64,000 nucleotides of DNA from the NCBI RefSeq assembly GCF_014646295.1, contig NZ_BMNE01000003.1, positions 124,001 to 188,000 of the forward strand, in the 5' to 3' direction. A model generated the notes under the pieces. That model was not told the DNA's origin. It was given only the letters and a program-made list of their open reading frames with translations, and made no database searches. The DNA is from Nocardia rhizosphaerihabitans. Its GTDB lineage: Bacteria; Actinomycetota; Actinomycetes; Mycobacteriales; Mycobacteriaceae. Shown piece by piece: positions 62,697 to 64,000 of this stretch (position 1 is its first letter; the number at the start of each line of letters is the position of its first letter). The translations under genes and the position numbers were made by a program.

Positions 62697-62905
62697 GGTG
62701 CACCTCCTGGTTTCGGTGTCGTCCGTGAATCAATCATTCGACCTGCAGCCCGTTGTCCACGAGGGCATATGGTCACCACGTCGAAGGCACTTCAGATAGC
62801 TGCGGGCCCCTGACGTGGGCAGGACCTGGTGCCTGGTGGCGGGAGATACCCGCAGGGCAAGTTCGTGTGTTGCTCGACGGCCTAGGAGCAAGGAGGTGCG
62901 CGTGG
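62697..62905. promoter_or_regulatory. Intergenic region upstream of hrp1-like gene
   Basis: Contains AGGACCTGGTGCCT at 62821-62834, a weak match (10 of 14) to a DosR half-site pair. No gene. Confidence 0.25.
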
Positions 62906-63826
62906 CTATCGGTTGGCGGTGGCATCGTCAGCGATCTCGAGTCGGTGATGTCGGTGGGAGCGCCCGATTACGGTCGGCATCCCGACCTGCTCGGGGACCA
63001 CCACAACCGCGCTGCGGGCGTGATACAGCGCCGTGTGCGCGGCACCGTGCAGGTGTGGCCAGAGCTGTCTGCGGCCCCGGGAAACGACCACCAATTGCGC
63101 TGTGGCGCTGAACTTCTCCACCGCGGTGCGCGGGTGACCGAAATAGGTGACCAGCCGGGTTTTCACCGAGGGAAACCGGTTGCGACGCTCGGCCAGCAGT
63201 ACCCCGATCTCATCGTCGGTCCCCGGCGTCGACGCCCGCGTACTCGGTCGGGTGATGTTGACAACCACCACGTCGCCGCGGCGCTCGGCAGCGGTGCGCA
63301 ACCCCGCCGACAGTGCCTGGGACGCGCCCTTGTCGGTGGGTTCGGTGATGACCACGATCGGCCCCACCGCCGCGGCCCCGCTGTGCAGGGGGCGGATCAC
63401 CGCGACGGGGCTGTGTGATGACGCCGCCACCGTCGTCGCCACCGACCCGAGTTTCGCTCGTGCGAGCGAGCCTGCGCCCACACTGCCCAGGACCACTTCG
63501 GACGCGGTCGCCGACAGGCCGATCAGTCTGGTCGCCGGGTCGCCACGCAGGGTGAGCGTGGTGATCGCCGGCGCGGGAGTCTGTGCAGTCTGTGCCCACC
63601 GATGGACCACTGCCTGGCGGGCGTTGTCGAGCACTTCGGTGTTTGTCGGTGCGAAGCGATGACGTCCGACGACATGGACCAGCAGCAGCGGTGCCTGCCG
63701 GGCGGCGGCGACTATCGCGGCCCACTGGGCCGCGCGGATGGCCGTGGGGGAGCCGTCGACGCCTGCGACGACGGGTGGTGGCGCGGTCAAACGCCGGTCG
63801 TCCCCCTCAATGGTGATCTGACTCAT
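62906..63826 (-). CDS. Double universal-stress-protein domain protein
   Basis: 306 residues: PPVVAGVDGSPTAIRAAQWA, SEVVLGSVGAGSLARAKLGS (ATP loop 1) and GPIVVITEPTDKGASQALSA, LVVVSRGRRQLWPHLHGAAH (loop 2, degenerate). The second Usp unit begins at about 155. ATG 63826. A DosR-like box lies 58 nt upstream. Confidence 0.88.
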   Translation of the reverse strand: MSQITIEGDDRRLTAPPPVVAGVDGSPTAIRAAQWAAIVAAARQAPLLLVHVVGRHRFAPTNTEVLDNARQAVVHRWAQTAQTPAPAITTLTLRGDPATRLIGLSATASEVVLGSVGAGSLARAKLGSVATTVAASSHSPVAVIRPLHSGAAAVGPIVVITEPTDKGASQALSAGLRTAAERRGDVVVVNITRPSTRASTPGTDDEIGVLLAERRNRFPSVKTRLVTYFGHPRTAVEKFSATAQLVVVSRGRRQLWPHLHGAAHTALYHARSAVVVVPEQVGMPTVIGRSHRHHRLEIADDATANR

Positions 63827-63883
63827 ACCTGTCAGCGTCGTCGTTGCAGATCACCACCGGCAGGGCATCTGGACCCGAACGAC

Positions 63884-63897
63884 CGGGACCATTGGCA
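63884..63897. promoter_or_regulatory. Candidate DevR/DosR box
   Basis: GGGACCATTGGCAC; the mycobacterial core is GGGACYTTNGGCCC (12 of 14 positions agree, counting N). 58-71 nt upstream of the Usp gene start. Confidence 0.5.
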
Positions 63898-64000
63898 CAG
63901 CGTGCGGGCGTCGACTCCGATTCCGGCGTGGCGGCCGACTGCGCCATCGACCTGCCTCGACCGGCGGGCAGGGAGGCGTCCTCGGCTCAGTCGCCTACGG

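Overview
The window is high-GC actinobacterial DNA. Its gene families (MspA-type outer-membrane porin, Hrp1-type CBS protein, paired universal stress proteins, SCPx-type thiolase, HxlR double-domain regulators) fit a mycolate-bearing genus such as Nocardia or Rhodococcus. No rRNA, tRNA or CRISPR array was seen. Many genes are truncated or frameshifted, and three IS families (IS3, IS5, IS110) are present, so this is accessory DNA with much turnover.

The main structural result is an apparent 39.4-kb insertion. An HsaD/BphD-like alpha/beta hydrolase is cut in two: its first 508 nt end at 4453 and its last 365 nt begin at 43862. Together these give 873 nt, an uninterrupted 290-codon gene with a complete catalytic triad. 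The DNA between them begins and ends with the two halves of a TniB/IstB-like transposon ATPase, which would rejoin in frame if the 39.4 kb were circularised. The two crossovers share only the dinucleotide CT. The simplest reading is that a circular element carrying a tniB-like gene integrated into the hydrolase gene by precise reciprocal recombination.

Layout. 1-4.4 kb, left flank: end of a carotenoid-desaturase-like oxidoreductase, a MarR regulator divergent from phenolic acid decarboxylase (padC), an HSL-type esterase and a methyltransferase remnant. 4.45-43.86 kb, element: (a) 6.2-10.1 kb, an aqdRABC cluster of the kind that degrades Pseudomonas alkylquinolone signals, with an aqdB that lacks its second FAD motif; (b) 11.1-25.3 kb, two HxlR regulators and an acyl-CoA catabolic cluster (three thiolases, two CoA ligases, PaaN-like aldehyde dehydrogenase, carotenoid/stilbene oxygenase, thioesterase, nitronate-monooxygenase-like flavoprotein); (c) 25.5-28.7 kb, decayed BlaI/BlaR pair and an IS3 element; (d) 28.8-30.4 kb, VOC protein and WYL regulator; (e) 30.6-36.5 kb, a persulfide-response regulon (CstR-like repressor, TauE exporter, DUF302, DUF2892, MmpL transporter, small Cys protein, CstB-like persulfide dioxygenase-rhodanese) with four matching operators; (f) 36.5-39.1 kb, IS and gene debris; (g) 39.4-43.5 kb, MFS exporter, 2OG-Fe oxygenase and small genes.

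44-64 kb, right flank: GNAT; HspR-like regulator and Hsp20 with a CIRCE-like element; cold-shock protein; a structured leader before a MerR gene; an FAD monooxygenase coupled to a large P-loop regulator; an MspA-type porin; two divergent P-loop kinases, one CPT-like; cupin; hemerythrin; small membrane proteins; and at the right end a dormancy-type group (PPOX flavoprotein, two double-Usp proteins, Hrp1) with a DevR/DosR-like box.
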